NCBI GenBank assembly: GCA_016183235.1
Contig: JACPFA010000042.1
Span: 1 to 64,000 of the forward strand
DNA from: Deltaproteobacteria bacterium
Lineage (GTDB): Bacteria > UBA10199 > DSSB01 > JACPFA01
Direction: 5' to 3'
DNA: 64,000 nucleotides
Of the stretch, positions 1 through 8,521 are shown in pieces. A program made the translations under genes and the position numbers. The notes under the pieces were generated by a model. That model was not told where the DNA came from. It saw only the letters and a list, made by a program, of their open reading frames with translations, and made no database searches. Numbering within the stretch: the stretch's first letter is position 1; each line of letters starts with the position of its first letter.

Positions 1-108
1 CCCTATGCCTACATGAGGCACTTGCTGACTGAACTGCCCCGATGCCAAACCGCCGATCAAATCGAAAAACTCGTGCCCCACAAAATTGATTCCAAGATTT
101 TAAGGTAA
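1..108 (+). CDS. C-terminal end of an IS66-family transposase (runs off left edge)
   Basis: Frame 1 reads open from the first base for 35 codons to a TAA at 106-108. The peptide (PYAYMRHLLTELP, then QTADQIEKLVPH) matches the way IS66 TnpC proteins end: a YxRHLLxxLP helix followed by an acidic 'IExLLPxx' tail. Only the last 35 residues are visible, so it cannot be said whether the transposase is intact. Its stop overlaps the 3' end of the opposite-strand EF-hand gene by 9 bases, so the insertion sequence and that gene abut directly. No terminal inverted repeat could be identified on this side. Confidence 0.65.
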   Translation, partial: PYAYMRHLLTELPRCQTADQIEKLVPHKIDSKILR

Positions 109-666
109 GGTGTAGGGTGGGTTTGGTGATCGCTTACTATCAATTTGACCAGAGGAGTAACCCAATTTTAAACCAAACGTGAATATATCAAATGCGAAGC
201 TTTCTCGGGTTGGCAAAGATGGCCATAGACCTGTAATGTCTCGTTCTACATATGCTCGGATTTCCTGTTCATAAACCCCCTTTAATTCGCTCATGAAGTC
301 TTCCCCAAAGGTAGTTCTTAAACCCGCACTTTGTGCCGCCGTTTTTATCTTGGCTAAATCTTCTGACAATCTACTAGCATCAGGCTTGGATTGGTAAATA
401 TGATGACGCCGCAACGAGTGATTAAAATAGTTAATGGTTTCTAGAAATTCTGCCATTTCTTTTGCCGGCGCATGAATACCATCAGGGTTCTGCACGCCAT
501 AGGTGTTCTTGAGGATCGCTGCAACGTTTTCATCCCCATTAAGCTTTCCTGTTCCGTTATAACAGGTAGGCTTAATTTCACCGAGCTCAATCGACTTATC
601 ACGATTTGTATCTTTAGAAAATAGTACAACTTCACATTCACTAGCCGTGGCTATCCTTGTTCCCAT
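100..666 (-). CDS. Small EF-hand-containing hypothetical protein
   Basis: 188 aa, no recognised overall family. Residues 19-30 (DTNRDKSIELGE) fit a canonical EF-hand/dockerin-type calcium loop: Asp1, Asn3, Asp5, Ser7, Ile8 and Glu12. The rest is polar and helical with no signal peptide or membrane segment, so it is probably cytoplasmic. The start is set at the second in-frame Met (base 666) because GGAGGT lies 4 nt upstream; the upstream ATG at 678 lacks a ribosome binding site and its own codons form this SD. It converges on the IS66 fragment with a 9-base overlap. It could be an IS passenger or the first chromosomal gene; the sequence does not decide. Confidence 0.6.
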   Translation of the reverse strand: MGTRIATASECEVVLFSKDTNRDKSIELGEIKPTCYNGTGKLNGDENVAAILKNTYGVQNPDGIHAPAKEMAEFLETINYFNHSLRRHHIYQSKPDASRLSEDLAKIKTAAQSAGLRTTFGEDFMSELKGVYEQEIRAYVERDITGLWPSLPTRESFAFDIFTFGLKLGYSSGQIDSKRSPNPPYTLP

Positions 667-794
667 AATTACCTCCATAAATATGTTATCTTACTAACTT
701 GACATAACTCTTAAATAAGTTTTCGTTTTGAACTACATTTTAGATGCGAACATTCCATCAAGGAGGGCAACAAATTGCATACCGTTAGTATACA

Positions 795-888
795 CACCGG
801 TTAAACCGAGGAGATTGCGGCGCTTGCCCTGAGCGGGGTCCTTCGGCAGCACTCAGGATAAACTCCGGGTCTCTCTTCGCAATGACAG
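795..888. repeat. Short dispersed intergenic repeat, copy 1
   Basis: Starts with CACCGGTTAAACCGAGG and ends with CGCAATGACAG. A second copy with the same ends lies at 43345-43413 inside a fold-back element. The middles differ in length. Resembles the 'cattgcgag...ctcgcaatgac' class of intergenic palindromes common in bacteria. Confidence 0.6.
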
Positions 889-970
889 ATGCCTCCTACA
901 GGATCGCAGTGCGCGTTTTCAAACAGGCATACCCCCGCTCTCTTTTTATTTTTCTCAAATATTTGAGAAG

Positions 971-1160
971 AAGTCTTTTCGAGGTCCTTGCCGTGGTGAA
1001 GCCATCGCGGAAGCGGCGGGGCCCCCAATGCGGGTTTGCCGGCATGGAAAGCCGAGGCCCGCCGCAGGCGGGAACGCGGAAGGCTTCCGTGCCGGCAAAT
1101 CCGCATTAGGGTCGCCGCTGGAGCGCCGGCTTCACCACGGCAAGGACCTCGAAAAGACGT
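971..1160. repeat. Fold-back element A (33-nt arms)
   Basis: Arms at 971-1003 and 1128-1160 are reverse complements at 32 of 33 positions. Outermost 12 nt (AAGTCTTTTCGA) recur in elements B, C and D. The 124-nt core is shared with element E at 23.4 kb in opposite orientation although the outer arms of A and E are unrelated. The core itself contains nested stems around CCGGC and GGGCCC segments. Confidence 0.85.
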
Positions 1161-1192
1161 GACCCGATTTGCATATGAATTGAAGAATAAAA

Positions 1193-1238
1193 TGGAAGAT
1201 TGCCACGCTCGCAAACGGTGCTCGCTCGCAATGACATT
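1193..1238. repeat. Tail repeat downstream of fold-back element A
   Basis: Begins TGGAAGATTGCCACGCTCGC and ends GCTCGCTCGCAATGACATTA. A near-identical tail follows element C at 43509-43554. On the minus strand its end reads TAATGTCATTGCGAG, and its TAA is the stop codon of ligA. Confidence 0.65.
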
Positions 1239-3153
1239 AGCCCTCTATCAATTTCAAAAATTCGGCTTCGGGGATGATTTTGATTTTGGCGCCTTTGCCG
1301 ATGAGGGCTTCAGCCTTGACCCACTTGTTGCCTTTTTCTCGATTTTTATAAACCTCCTCCCCCACCACTAAATAATCGAGGTCTTTATTCACTGAGGCTG
1401 CGATCTCTCCCCCTAGGCTTAGGACTTTATCTTCAGCCTCTTTACGCGGCATGACACTCATAGCACCCGTAAAAAGAAAAGTTTTTCCACCCAATTTACC
1501 CACGCCCCATTTTTTTTCAGTTAGTTGTATATACTTTAATAGTTGAGCGATTTCTTCAGCCGAATCTTTCAAGCCCTTCACCACTGATTGAGCCGTAATG
1601 GGGCCGATGGTATGAATGGATTCAAGTTTGTCTTCGGTTAATTGACGGATTTTTTCTAGGGTTCCAAATTCTTTGACCAACACTTTACTCACTGCACCGG
1701 CTAATTCAGGAATACCTAATGCGATTAAAAATGTTTCTAAAGAAACTTGGCGTCTAGCCTGAATATTGCGAATAATTTTTTTTGCTAGAATTTCTCCCAT
1801 CCTATCCAGTGGTAATAAATCTTCAACGGTCAACCGATAAAAATCATGGGGTTGGGTAATTTTGCCGGTATCGTAGAGTTGCTCAATGAGTTTTTCCCCC
1901 ACTTCTTCGATCTCAATGGCCTGAATAAAATGTTTGAGTCGACCCATTTGGGTTTCACGGCAACCTTGAGGATTGGTGCAATAGAGAAAATCATCTACGA
2001 TTTGGGTGGGCTGATGACAGGAGGGGCAGTGCTTGGGCACTTTGATTTCTTGAGTCCCCGACTTTACGACTTTTTCCAGATAAGGAATGACCCCACCGCT
2101 ACGAACTACTAAAACCCTGGCCCCCAGGGTAAGCCCAATCTTTTTTATCATTCCAATATTGTGCAAGGATATACGTGAAACAACAGCTCCTGATAGTTTC
2201 ACGGGATCTACAATGCCAATGGGTGTGATCGTTGAAGTGCGTGATACCGACCACTCGATTTCTCGCAAAATAGATTCCGCCGCATCACCTTGAAACTTAT
2301 AAGCCATGGCCCAGCGAGGGTGATGTGCGCTGGCCCCCAGGCGAACCTGTTCGGAATAAAGGCTTGCCCGATAAACAACCCCATCGATTTCATAATCTAA
2401 ATTTTCTCGTTTTTTAAAATATTCTTGATAAACTCGCTCTAATTCTGGTTTGCCATTTTGAATGATTTCATAATCCACCACTGAAAAACCCAAGGCTTGC
2501 ATCTTTTTAAATTTTGTCTTTTCATCGGGTAAATCCAAACCCAACAATTCATAGGCGCAAAAACTTAAATTGAATTCTTTCGTTTTATGGGGATCTTTTT
2601 GTTTAATGGCACCCGCCGCCAAATTACGCGGGCTTTTGAATTTTTCAGCAAGTTTATTAAAGACCGACCGGCGCATGAAAACTTCACCCCGAATTTCCAA
2701 AAAACCATGGTTCAATTTTTTAGGAATATCTTTAATCATACGAATGTTGGCGGTGACATCTTCGCCTCGGTACCCATCGCCCCGCGTCGCAGCCACGCTA
2801 TATTGCCCCGCTTCATCATAACGAATCGCCAAAGCAACCCCATCCATTTTTGGGGTCACCAAAAGATCGCCTTGCACCTTTTTGGCCCAATCGACCATTG
2901 CCTCCATGGCATAGCACTTATCGAGAGAAAGCATGGCGGTGGAATGTTCGATCTTGTTTTTATCTGCTGAAACATCAGAGCCAATTTGAGTTAAAACTTT
3001 AGAACTGGGGTTTAACTGTTTTAGTCTTTCTACCAAACGATCAAATTCTTCATCGCTGATTTCGGGGCTGGCTTGCTCAAAGTAAAGCTTGTTGTGGCGT
3101 TTGATCGCTGCTTCAAGTTCTGCAACTGTCTTGTTTTGCAAAAGTTTTTTCAA
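1237..3153 (-). CDS. ligA: NAD-dependent DNA ligase LigA
   Basis: 638 aa; seals nicks in replication and repair using NAD+. Order of domains: Ia NAD-binding region (HNKLYFEQASPEISDEEFDRL, residues 20-40), adenylation domain with catalytic Lys102 in PKMDG, OB fold, four-Cys zinc finger beginning CPSCHQ, helix-hairpin-helix array (about 440-540), C-terminal BRCT (from about 555, GKTFLFTGAM). Slightly shorter than the usual ~670 aa but every domain is present. The start is TTG at 3153, 2 nt after the stop of the upstream phosphatase gene, with a purine-rich GAAGAAGAG upstream, so translation is probably coupled. The stop codon coincides with the end of a repeat. Confidence 0.95.
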   Translation of the reverse strand: MKKLLQNKTVAELEAAIKRHNKLYFEQASPEISDEEFDRLVERLKQLNPSSKVLTQIGSDVSADKNKIEHSTAMLSLDKCYAMEAMVDWAKKVQGDLLVTPKMDGVALAIRYDEAGQYSVAATRGDGYRGEDVTANIRMIKDIPKKLNHGFLEIRGEVFMRRSVFNKLAEKFKSPRNLAAGAIKQKDPHKTKEFNLSFCAYELLGLDLPDEKTKFKKMQALGFSVVDYEIIQNGKPELERVYQEYFKKRENLDYEIDGVVYRASLYSEQVRLGASAHHPRWAMAYKFQGDAAESILREIEWSVSRTSTITPIGIVDPVKLSGAVVSRISLHNIGMIKKIGLTLGARVLVVRSGGVIPYLEKVVKSGTQEIKVPKHCPSCHQPTQIVDDFLYCTNPQGCRETQMGRLKHFIQAIEIEEVGEKLIEQLYDTGKITQPHDFYRLTVEDLLPLDRMGEILAKKIIRNIQARRQVSLETFLIALGIPELAGAVSKVLVKEFGTLEKIRQLTEDKLESIHTIGPITAQSVVKGLKDSAEEIAQLLKYIQLTEKKWGVGKLGGKTFLFTGAMSVMPRKEAEDKVLSLGGEIAASVNKDLDYLVVGEEVYKNREKGNKWVKAEALIGKGAKIKIIPEAEFLKLIEG

Positions 3154-3155
3154 AG

Positions 3156-3773
3156 CTAACTCTTCTTCTTTAACAATTCCCCAAAATGCGGCCCCATATT
3201 CATGGCTAACACACGATCGCTGCCTTTTTCAGCCTCTAGCAGAGACACCGTGGCATGGTCGATGCGCATTTGAACCATTTTTGAAAAATCGATCCCTAAG
3301 ATTTTGATCAACAGACTTTTAATGGTATCGGAATGACTCACCACCAACAGATTATCATTGGGATGTAATGTTTTCATCTTAAGCCAAAATTGCCACATGC
3401 GATCTTGCACTTGTTGGAGGGATTCTCCCTCTGGTGCAACGGGGAGTTGAGGATTTAGAAAATAAGTTTGATAATCAGGCGACTTTTTTATTTCAGTAAA
3501 AGTTTTTCCCACATAAGTGCCATAACCCACTTCGGCTAATTCATCATGAGGTAGCACCGGGATTTGAAAGGCCTGATTGAGAATCTGCGCGGTTTGAAAA
3601 GCACGATGAATGGGTGAAGTATAAATATGGTGAATGTCATAACCTTGCAAGGCATCACGCAACTGTGCTGCTTGCTGTTCACCCAGGGCATTCAAAGGCA
3701 CAGGGGAAGCCCCCATAATGCGACGCTCAAGATTCCAATCGGTTTGACCGTGACGAACCAGTAATAACCGCAC
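3156..3773 (-). CDS. Histidine phosphatase (phosphoglycerate mutase-like family)
   Basis: 205 aa from a GTG at 3773, with GGAG 7 nt upstream; the longer open frame to 3860 would overlap the divergent peptidase gene and lacks an SD. The phosphohistidine motif RHG is at residues 7-9 (LLLVRHGQTDWN) and the second active-site His is in VVSHSDTIKSLL. The ELAEVGYGTYVGKT segment corresponds to the 'E..yG.weG' stretch of phosphatase-type members, so it is more likely a phosphatase than a glycolytic mutase. The substrate cannot be read from the sequence. Forms a two-gene unit with ligA (2-nt gap) and is divergent from the M16 peptidase across 86 bp. Confidence 0.85.
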   Translation of the reverse strand: MRLLLVRHGQTDWNLERRIMGASPVPLNALGEQQAAQLRDALQGYDIHHIYTSPIHRAFQTAQILNQAFQIPVLPHDELAEVGYGTYVGKTFTEIKKSPDYQTYFLNPQLPVAPEGESLQQVQDRMWQFWLKMKTLHPNDNLLVVSHSDTIKSLLIKILGIDFSKMVQMRIDHATVSLLEAEKGSDRVLAMNMGPHFGELLKKKS

Positions 3774-3859
3774 AAAATAACTCCATGGTAGATGGCTATT
3801 TTTCAACAGCCCCCGAAAACATTTGCATTTTAGCATAAGTACCCATAATACATCCAACA

Positions 3860-6397
3860 ATGATTGCCCCTATTACCTACACCCTGGCTAACGGCCTAAA
3901 AGTTATTTTAATCGAAAGCCATCTTTCCCCCGTTGTTTCAATCAATATTTGTATTAAAGTGGGTAGCGTTTATGAAACAGAAGAAGAGGCCGGGCTTTGT
4001 CATCTCATCGAGCACATGTTGTTTAAAGGCACGCCCACCCTGGGGCCAGGGGATTTAGCCAAGACCATTGAAAGTTGCGGCGGTGATGTTAATGCCTATA
4101 CTAGTTTTGATGAAACTGTTTATTATTGCACCTTAGCCAGTCGTTATTACCAAAAGGGTTTGGAAATATTAAGTGATGGGGTACTTCACTCAGTGTTTGA
4201 TCCCACCGAGCTGGATCGAGAAAAAATTGTGGTGGTTGAAGAATTACAGCGCGGCAAAGATTCTCCCTCCAGGCTTTTATCCGAAGAACTTTTTAATCAA
4301 ACCTATCAGGTTCACCCTTATCGGCGCCCCATCATTGGGTATCGCAAAACCATCGAACAATTTAATCAGGCAAAGGTGCTGGATTTTTACCATCGCTGGT
4401 ACGTGCCTAATAATATGGTTGTGGTGGTAGCGGGCGATTTTTCTTTGGAGGCTGTAAAAAACCAAATCAATGATATTTTTGGTTCACTGCAGTCTCAAAG
4501 TGTTCACTGTGAAGTGCCGATCGAACCTACTCAAACCAACCCTCGCTCTTTTCGCGTGACCAGCAAGGTCAACAGCACCCTCTTAACTTTAGCCTTCCCT
4601 GCAAAAAATCTTGCTCATCCCCACACCCCAGTGCTTGATATTCTTTCCCATGTGTTGGGCGAAGGCGAAGGTTCTAGGCTCGATCACAAAATTCGTGACC
4701 AGCTAGGTTTGGTTAATTCTATTTACTCTTATGTCTATTCACCCAAACATGATGGCATGTTTGTGATAGGCGCAGCTTTAGAACAAAGCAAGGTACCTAA
4801 GGCCTGCCCCAATATTCTTTCAGAAATTTACCAATTCACTGAACGGAAAATCACCCACGATGAATTGGCCCGCGCCAAAATCAATATTAAAAGCGATGCC
4901 ATTTACGAATTAGAAACCGTGGAGGGCCTGGCCCGTAAATATGGCTATTTTGAAAATATTTTGGCCGATATGAATTTTGGTGAAAAATATTTGCAGGCCA
5001 TCGACAGTGTCACTGTTGATCAAGTAATCGAAGTAGCCCGTGAATACCTACGACCGGAACGTTTAACCTTAGGGTTGCTCCAACCCGAAGAAACCAAGCA
5101 CCCCTACCTTCCACCCAAGTTGTTGCAATTTGGCCAAGTTAATTCCAAAAAAACCAAGCCACGTAAAGCTGCTCAAGATATTCTGCGTTGCAAACTAAAA
5201 AATGGCATCCGCTTAGTTCTAAAAGAAAATCATAGCGTACCTATCTTAACCTTACGCAGTGCTCATTTGGGCGGGTTGCGCTCTGAGGATAAACGCTGCA
5301 ATGGGATCAGCACCTTAACCAGCCAGTTGTGGGCAAAATCAACGCAAAATTATTCGAGTGAAGAACTGGCCCGCGAAATTGAACTTTGTGCCGGCAGTTT
5401 TGAGGCCTATGCGGGCAAAAATTCTTGTGGTTTAAAGGGCGATTTTATTAGTGAAAAATTTCACGAAGGCTTTAAGTTGTTTTTTGAAATCTTCAAAAAT
5501 CCGCTCTTTGATGCCGTGGAAACCAAGCGCGAAAGGGCCAACATGGTTGAGGCCATCAAACGCTCCGAAGATGACTTGGCTGACAAAGCCGTGCGACAAT
5601 TTTTATCAACCCTTTACCCCAAGCATCCCTATGGTTTACCCAGCATGGGGACTATTCAAAGTGCAAAGGGTTTAAACGAACAAAAAATAAAATCTTATTA
5701 TCGAAAAATTATTAATCCTAAAAACACCGCGATTGTAGTGGTGGGCGATTTTGATATTCCTTCAACTTTAGAATTACTTGAATCCGAGCTAGAATCCCTA
5801 AAACCTATCCAATGGAAAACCACTCAACTTCCGCTGGAGGCCGCACCCCGTGAGCGTCAACTCATTAAAACTCATAAGGGCAAAAACCAAGCCCATATTG
5901 TTTATGGGTTTCGCGGTTTGACCATTAAAAGTAAAGACCGTTTTGCCATGGAAGTGCTCAACAATATTTTGGCGGGCCAAGGCGGCCGGCTCTTTTTAGA
6001 ACTAAGGGACAAACATTCATTGGCCTATTCGGTCACCTCTTTTAATCAAGAAGGGATTGAACCCGGTTTTTTTGCCGTTTACCTAGCCACCGACCCAAAA
6101 AAGACAGAATTTGCGGTTGAAAAAATTGAAGAGGAGCTACGAAAAATCACTCAAGAAGTCGTAAGCCCCGAAGAGCTTCACCGCAGTCAACAATTTATCA
6201 TTGGAAACTACGACATCGATCTACAAAAAATAAGCTCCATCGCCAATGAACACCTCTTTAACGAACTCTACCAATTAGGCGAAAAAGATTTAAAAGAATA
6301 TCCCCGAAAAATCAGCCAAGTCACCAGCGCCGACGTACTAAAGGTTGCCCAAAAATACATCCAACTCGACCACCCCGTTATATCGATTGTGGACTAA
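3860..6397 (+). CDS. M16-family zinc peptidase with two fused M16 modules
   Basis: 845 aa. The N-terminal module carries the inverted zinc motif HxxEH at residues 48-52 (HLIEH) and the downstream Glu in VVVEELQRGKD. The C-terminal half (from about 445) repeats the fold (LRSAHLGGLRSEDK) but has no HxxEH, so it is a non-catalytic partner domain. Many bacteria encode these as two adjacent genes; here they form one polypeptide. Starts directly with MIAPITYTL and has no signal peptide, so it is probably cytoplasmic. Transcribed alone on the plus strand. Confidence 0.92.
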   Translation: MIAPITYTLANGLKVILIESHLSPVVSINICIKVGSVYETEEEAGLCHLIEHMLFKGTPTLGPGDLAKTIESCGGDVNAYTSFDETVYYCTLASRYYQKGLEILSDGVLHSVFDPTELDREKIVVVEELQRGKDSPSRLLSEELFNQTYQVHPYRRPIIGYRKTIEQFNQAKVLDFYHRWYVPNNMVVVVAGDFSLEAVKNQINDIFGSLQSQSVHCEVPIEPTQTNPRSFRVTSKVNSTLLTLAFPAKNLAHPHTPVLDILSHVLGEGEGSRLDHKIRDQLGLVNSIYSYVYSPKHDGMFVIGAALEQSKVPKACPNILSEIYQFTERKITHDELARAKINIKSDAIYELETVEGLARKYGYFENILADMNFGEKYLQAIDSVTVDQVIEVAREYLRPERLTLGLLQPEETKHPYLPPKLLQFGQVNSKKTKPRKAAQDILRCKLKNGIRLVLKENHSVPILTLRSAHLGGLRSEDKRCNGISTLTSQLWAKSTQNYSSEELAREIELCAGSFEAYAGKNSCGLKGDFISEKFHEGFKLFFEIFKNPLFDAVETKRERANMVEAIKRSEDDLADKAVRQFLSTLYPKHPYGLPSMGTIQSAKGLNEQKIKSYYRKIINPKNTAIVVVGDFDIPSTLELLESELESLKPIQWKTTQLPLEAAPRERQLIKTHKGKNQAHIVYGFRGLTIKSKDRFAMEVLNNILAGQGGRLFLELRDKHSLAYSVTSFNQEGIEPGFFAVYLATDPKKTEFAVEKIEEELRKITQEVVSPEELHRSQQFIIGNYDIDLQKISSIANEHLFNELYQLGEKDLKEYPRKISQVTSADVLKVAQKYIQLDHPVISIVD

Positions 6398-6435
6398 GAC
6401 GGTGTTCTTCGTGTGTGTGGTATTTTTTAATGCTT

Positions 6436-7098
6436 TTATTTGGATTTTCTTTTGAGCATTTTTGGCAGTAATGACAGCAAAATCACTAAAACAAAGGGGC
6501 CCCACACTTGGACTTGCAACCAAGTTGATGGATCGGAAAGACTGAAACTTCGCCCAGCCGAACCAAGAGAAGTATAAACAAAGGTCCCTGGCAGCATGCC
6601 AATCATCGTAGCTAAAGCATAATCGCGAAATGAAACTTGGGTGAGCCCTAATCCAAAGTTCAAAGCGTTGAATGGAAACAATGGAACAAGTCGCAAAATC
6701 AATACGGAATAAAAACCATTTTTGCCGATTTTATCATTCAACCCCCGTAACTTTTGTTGCTTTTTAAGAATTTTTGCTACGGTACCTTGCCCAAGATAGC
6801 GGGCAATAAGAAAGCTAATCATGGCACCAAGGCTAGCTGAAAGCCAATTGATCAGCGTCCCCCACCAGGCACCAAACAACAAACCACCACCCAATGTTAA
6901 AATCGACCCTGGAAGTGCAAAGACAGTGGCCACAACGTAGATAAGCCCAAAAACCAAAGGGGCAAAAATACCTTGAGATTGTATCCATGCTTGTAATGCA
7001 CCAAAACCGTCTTGGGATAAATAACCGCGAACGGGCGTAAAGAAATACAATCCAAGAATAACAAAAATAAATAGGGTGAATAATAATCCCTTTTTCAT
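6436..7098 (-). CDS. TVP38/TMEM64 (VTT-domain) membrane protein
   Basis: 220 aa, about five or six hydrophobic segments. The central FALPGSILTLGGGLLFGAWWG and the later LRLVPLFPFNALNFGLGLT are the conserved re-entrant loop segments of the TVP38/DedA-like superfamily. Start at ATG 7098 (GGAGG 10 nt upstream), one base after the stop of the flavoprotein gene; a TTG at 7107 is the alternative. In many bacteria TVP38 is fused to or encoded next to a pyridine nucleotide-disulfide oxidoreductase, as here. Last gene of the arsenosugar operon; its role there is unknown. Confidence 0.88.
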   Translation of the reverse strand: MKKGLLFTLFIFVILGLYFFTPVRGYLSQDGFGALQAWIQSQGIFAPLVFGLIYVVATVFALPGSILTLGGGLLFGAWWGTLINWLSASLGAMISFLIARYLGQGTVAKILKKQQKLRGLNDKIGKNGFYSVLILRLVPLFPFNALNFGLGLTQVSFRDYALATMIGMLPGTFVYTSLGSAGRSFSLSDPSTWLQVQVWGPFVLVILLSLLPKMLKRKSK

Positions 7099-7099
7099 T

Positions 7100-8521
7100 T
7101 TATCCAAACCTCCATTGAAAATAACGCTTGAGCCATTTCTTTGAATTAGCAGTTAAGCGGGTACGTTGATAGGTATCGGCAATACGTTTGCTCACTTCGG
7201 CTAGGGTTGGATAAATGTGAATCATGGCGGCTAATTTTTTAAGCCCAATTTTTTGGTGCATGGCTAAGGCAAGCTCATGCAACAAATCACCTGCATGTGC
7301 GCCCACCAGTGTGACTCCCAAGATTTGATCGGTTCCTTTTTTGGTGAGCACTTTGACAAAACCCTGCGGTTCACGATCACAAACGGCGCGGTCTAGATCG
7401 CTTAAAGAATAGGTAAAGACATCAACCGAAACTTTTTTTTGTTTGGCCTCTGATTCATTCAAACCCACCCGCGCTACTTCGGGTTCGGTAAACGTGCACC
7501 ATGGCACAACACGGTAATTGATTTTTGATTTGCCAGGAAACAAGGCGTTACGCAAAATCAACCGGGCCTGAAAATCCGCCGTATGCGTAAATTGATAAGA
7601 CCCCACCACATCACCGCAGGCGTAAATATGTTTGGCTGAGGTTCGAAGCGTTGCATCAATCTTAATTCCCTTTTTGTCATAGGTCACCCCCGCCTTTTCT
7701 AAACCAAGTTGGTTCACATTGGGAGCACGCCCTACGGCCACTAGGATCTGATCGAACGAAATCCCGTTGCTGGCTTGTGAAACCATCAGTTCGTAACCTG
7801 ACCCCGTTTTATGTATCTTCTCCGCCCTGGTGTTAACCAAGACCTCAATCCCCTCTTTTTGAAATTGCTCTTTGATGAGACAAGAAGCATCAGAATCTTC
7901 ACGTGATAAAAGGCAATCAGCTGTGTCAATGATTGAGACTTTCGACCCTAAACGGAAAAACGTTTGCGCCAACTCGCACCCAATAGGCCCCCCTCCCAAA
8001 ACCACCATTTTTTTGGGGAGTTCTTTTAGCTCCCAAACATTGTCACTAGTTAAATAGGGAATGTCGGCAAGCCCTGCCAAGGGAGGTACAAAAGGAGCAG
8101 CCCCAGTGGCAATAACAAAACGTTTTGCTTCTAATGTCTCTTTGCCATCGGAAATTTGATGGGAGGAAATAAATGAGTAATTGCCTTGGTAAACATCAAC
8201 CCCCAAGGAGGTAAATCTTTCGACAGAATCATGGTGAGCAATCTTTGCTTGCACTTCACGCACCGAGGCCAAAACAGCATCGAGTTTGATATCAAAGCGG
8301 TGCGGCGTAAAACCAAACCGATCTGCGGTTTGCGCATCATGAGCAATTTTAGCCGAACGAATAATCGCTTTAGAAGGCACACAACCGGTATTAAGGCAAT
8401 CGCCGCCCATTTTGTGTTTTTCAATCAAAGCCACTTTGGCCCCCAGACCAGCGGCCCCCGCCGCCGTGACAAGCCCCCCCGATCCGCCACCAATGACAAT
8501 CAGATGATAGTTTTTTTTCAT
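7100..8521 (-). CDS. Pyridine nucleotide-disulfide oxidoreductase (MerA/Lpd-like flavoprotein)
   Basis: 473 aa. FAD-binding GGGSGG at residues 11-16, redox-active disulfide Cys42/Cys47 in GGDCLNTGCVPSKA, NAD(P)-binding VVLGGGPIGCE, second FAD motif YACGDV, and a C-terminal dimerisation domain with the active-site HIYPTLAE. It lacks the N-terminal HMA domain and the C-terminal Cys pair of mercuric reductase (it ends RYFQWRFG), so it is not a classical MerA; dihydrolipoamide dehydrogenase-like chemistry on an unknown disulfide or metalloid substrate is more likely. ATGA overlap with the upstream patatin gene. Confidence 0.9.
   Translation of the reverse strand: MKKNYHLIVIGGGSGGLVTAAGAAGLGAKVALIEKHKMGGDCLNTGCVPSKAIIRSAKIAHDAQTADRFGFTPHRFDIKLDAVLASVREVQAKIAHHDSVERFTSLGVDVYQGNYSFISSHQISDGKETLEAKRFVIATGAAPFVPPLAGLADIPYLTSDNVWELKELPKKMVVLGGGPIGCELAQTFFRLGSKVSIIDTADCLLSREDSDASCLIKEQFQKEGIEVLVNTRAEKIHKTGSGYELMVSQASNGISFDQILVAVGRAPNVNQLGLEKAGVTYDKKGIKIDATLRTSAKHIYACGDVVGSYQFTHTADFQARLILRNALFPGKSKINYRVVPWCTFTEPEVARVGLNESEAKQKKVSVDVFTYSLSDLDRAVCDREPQGFVKVLTKKGTDQILGVTLVGAHAGDLLHELALAMHQKIGLKKLAAMIHIYPTLAEVSKRIADTYQRTRLTANSKKWLKRYFQWRFG

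Larger units (their letters stand above)
667..1236. other. 570-bp intergenic region filled with palindromic repeats
   Basis: No credible gene. Open frames here (801-1214 minus, 882-1109 plus, 1036-1371 plus) are translations of repeats and do not look protein-like. The region holds a short repeat at 795-888, the large fold-back element at 971-1160 and a tail repeat at 1193-1238 that reaches the ligA stop codon. Confidence 0.7.

Noticed and set aside
801-1214. 137-aa minus and 75/111-aa plus open frames in the left spacer
   Set aside because: They translate palindromic repeats (HCEERP-like), have no SD and are not protein-like.
7100-8521. Flavoprotein as mercuric reductase MerA
   Set aside because: No HMA domain and no C-terminal Cys pair; located in the arsenic operon, not with merR.
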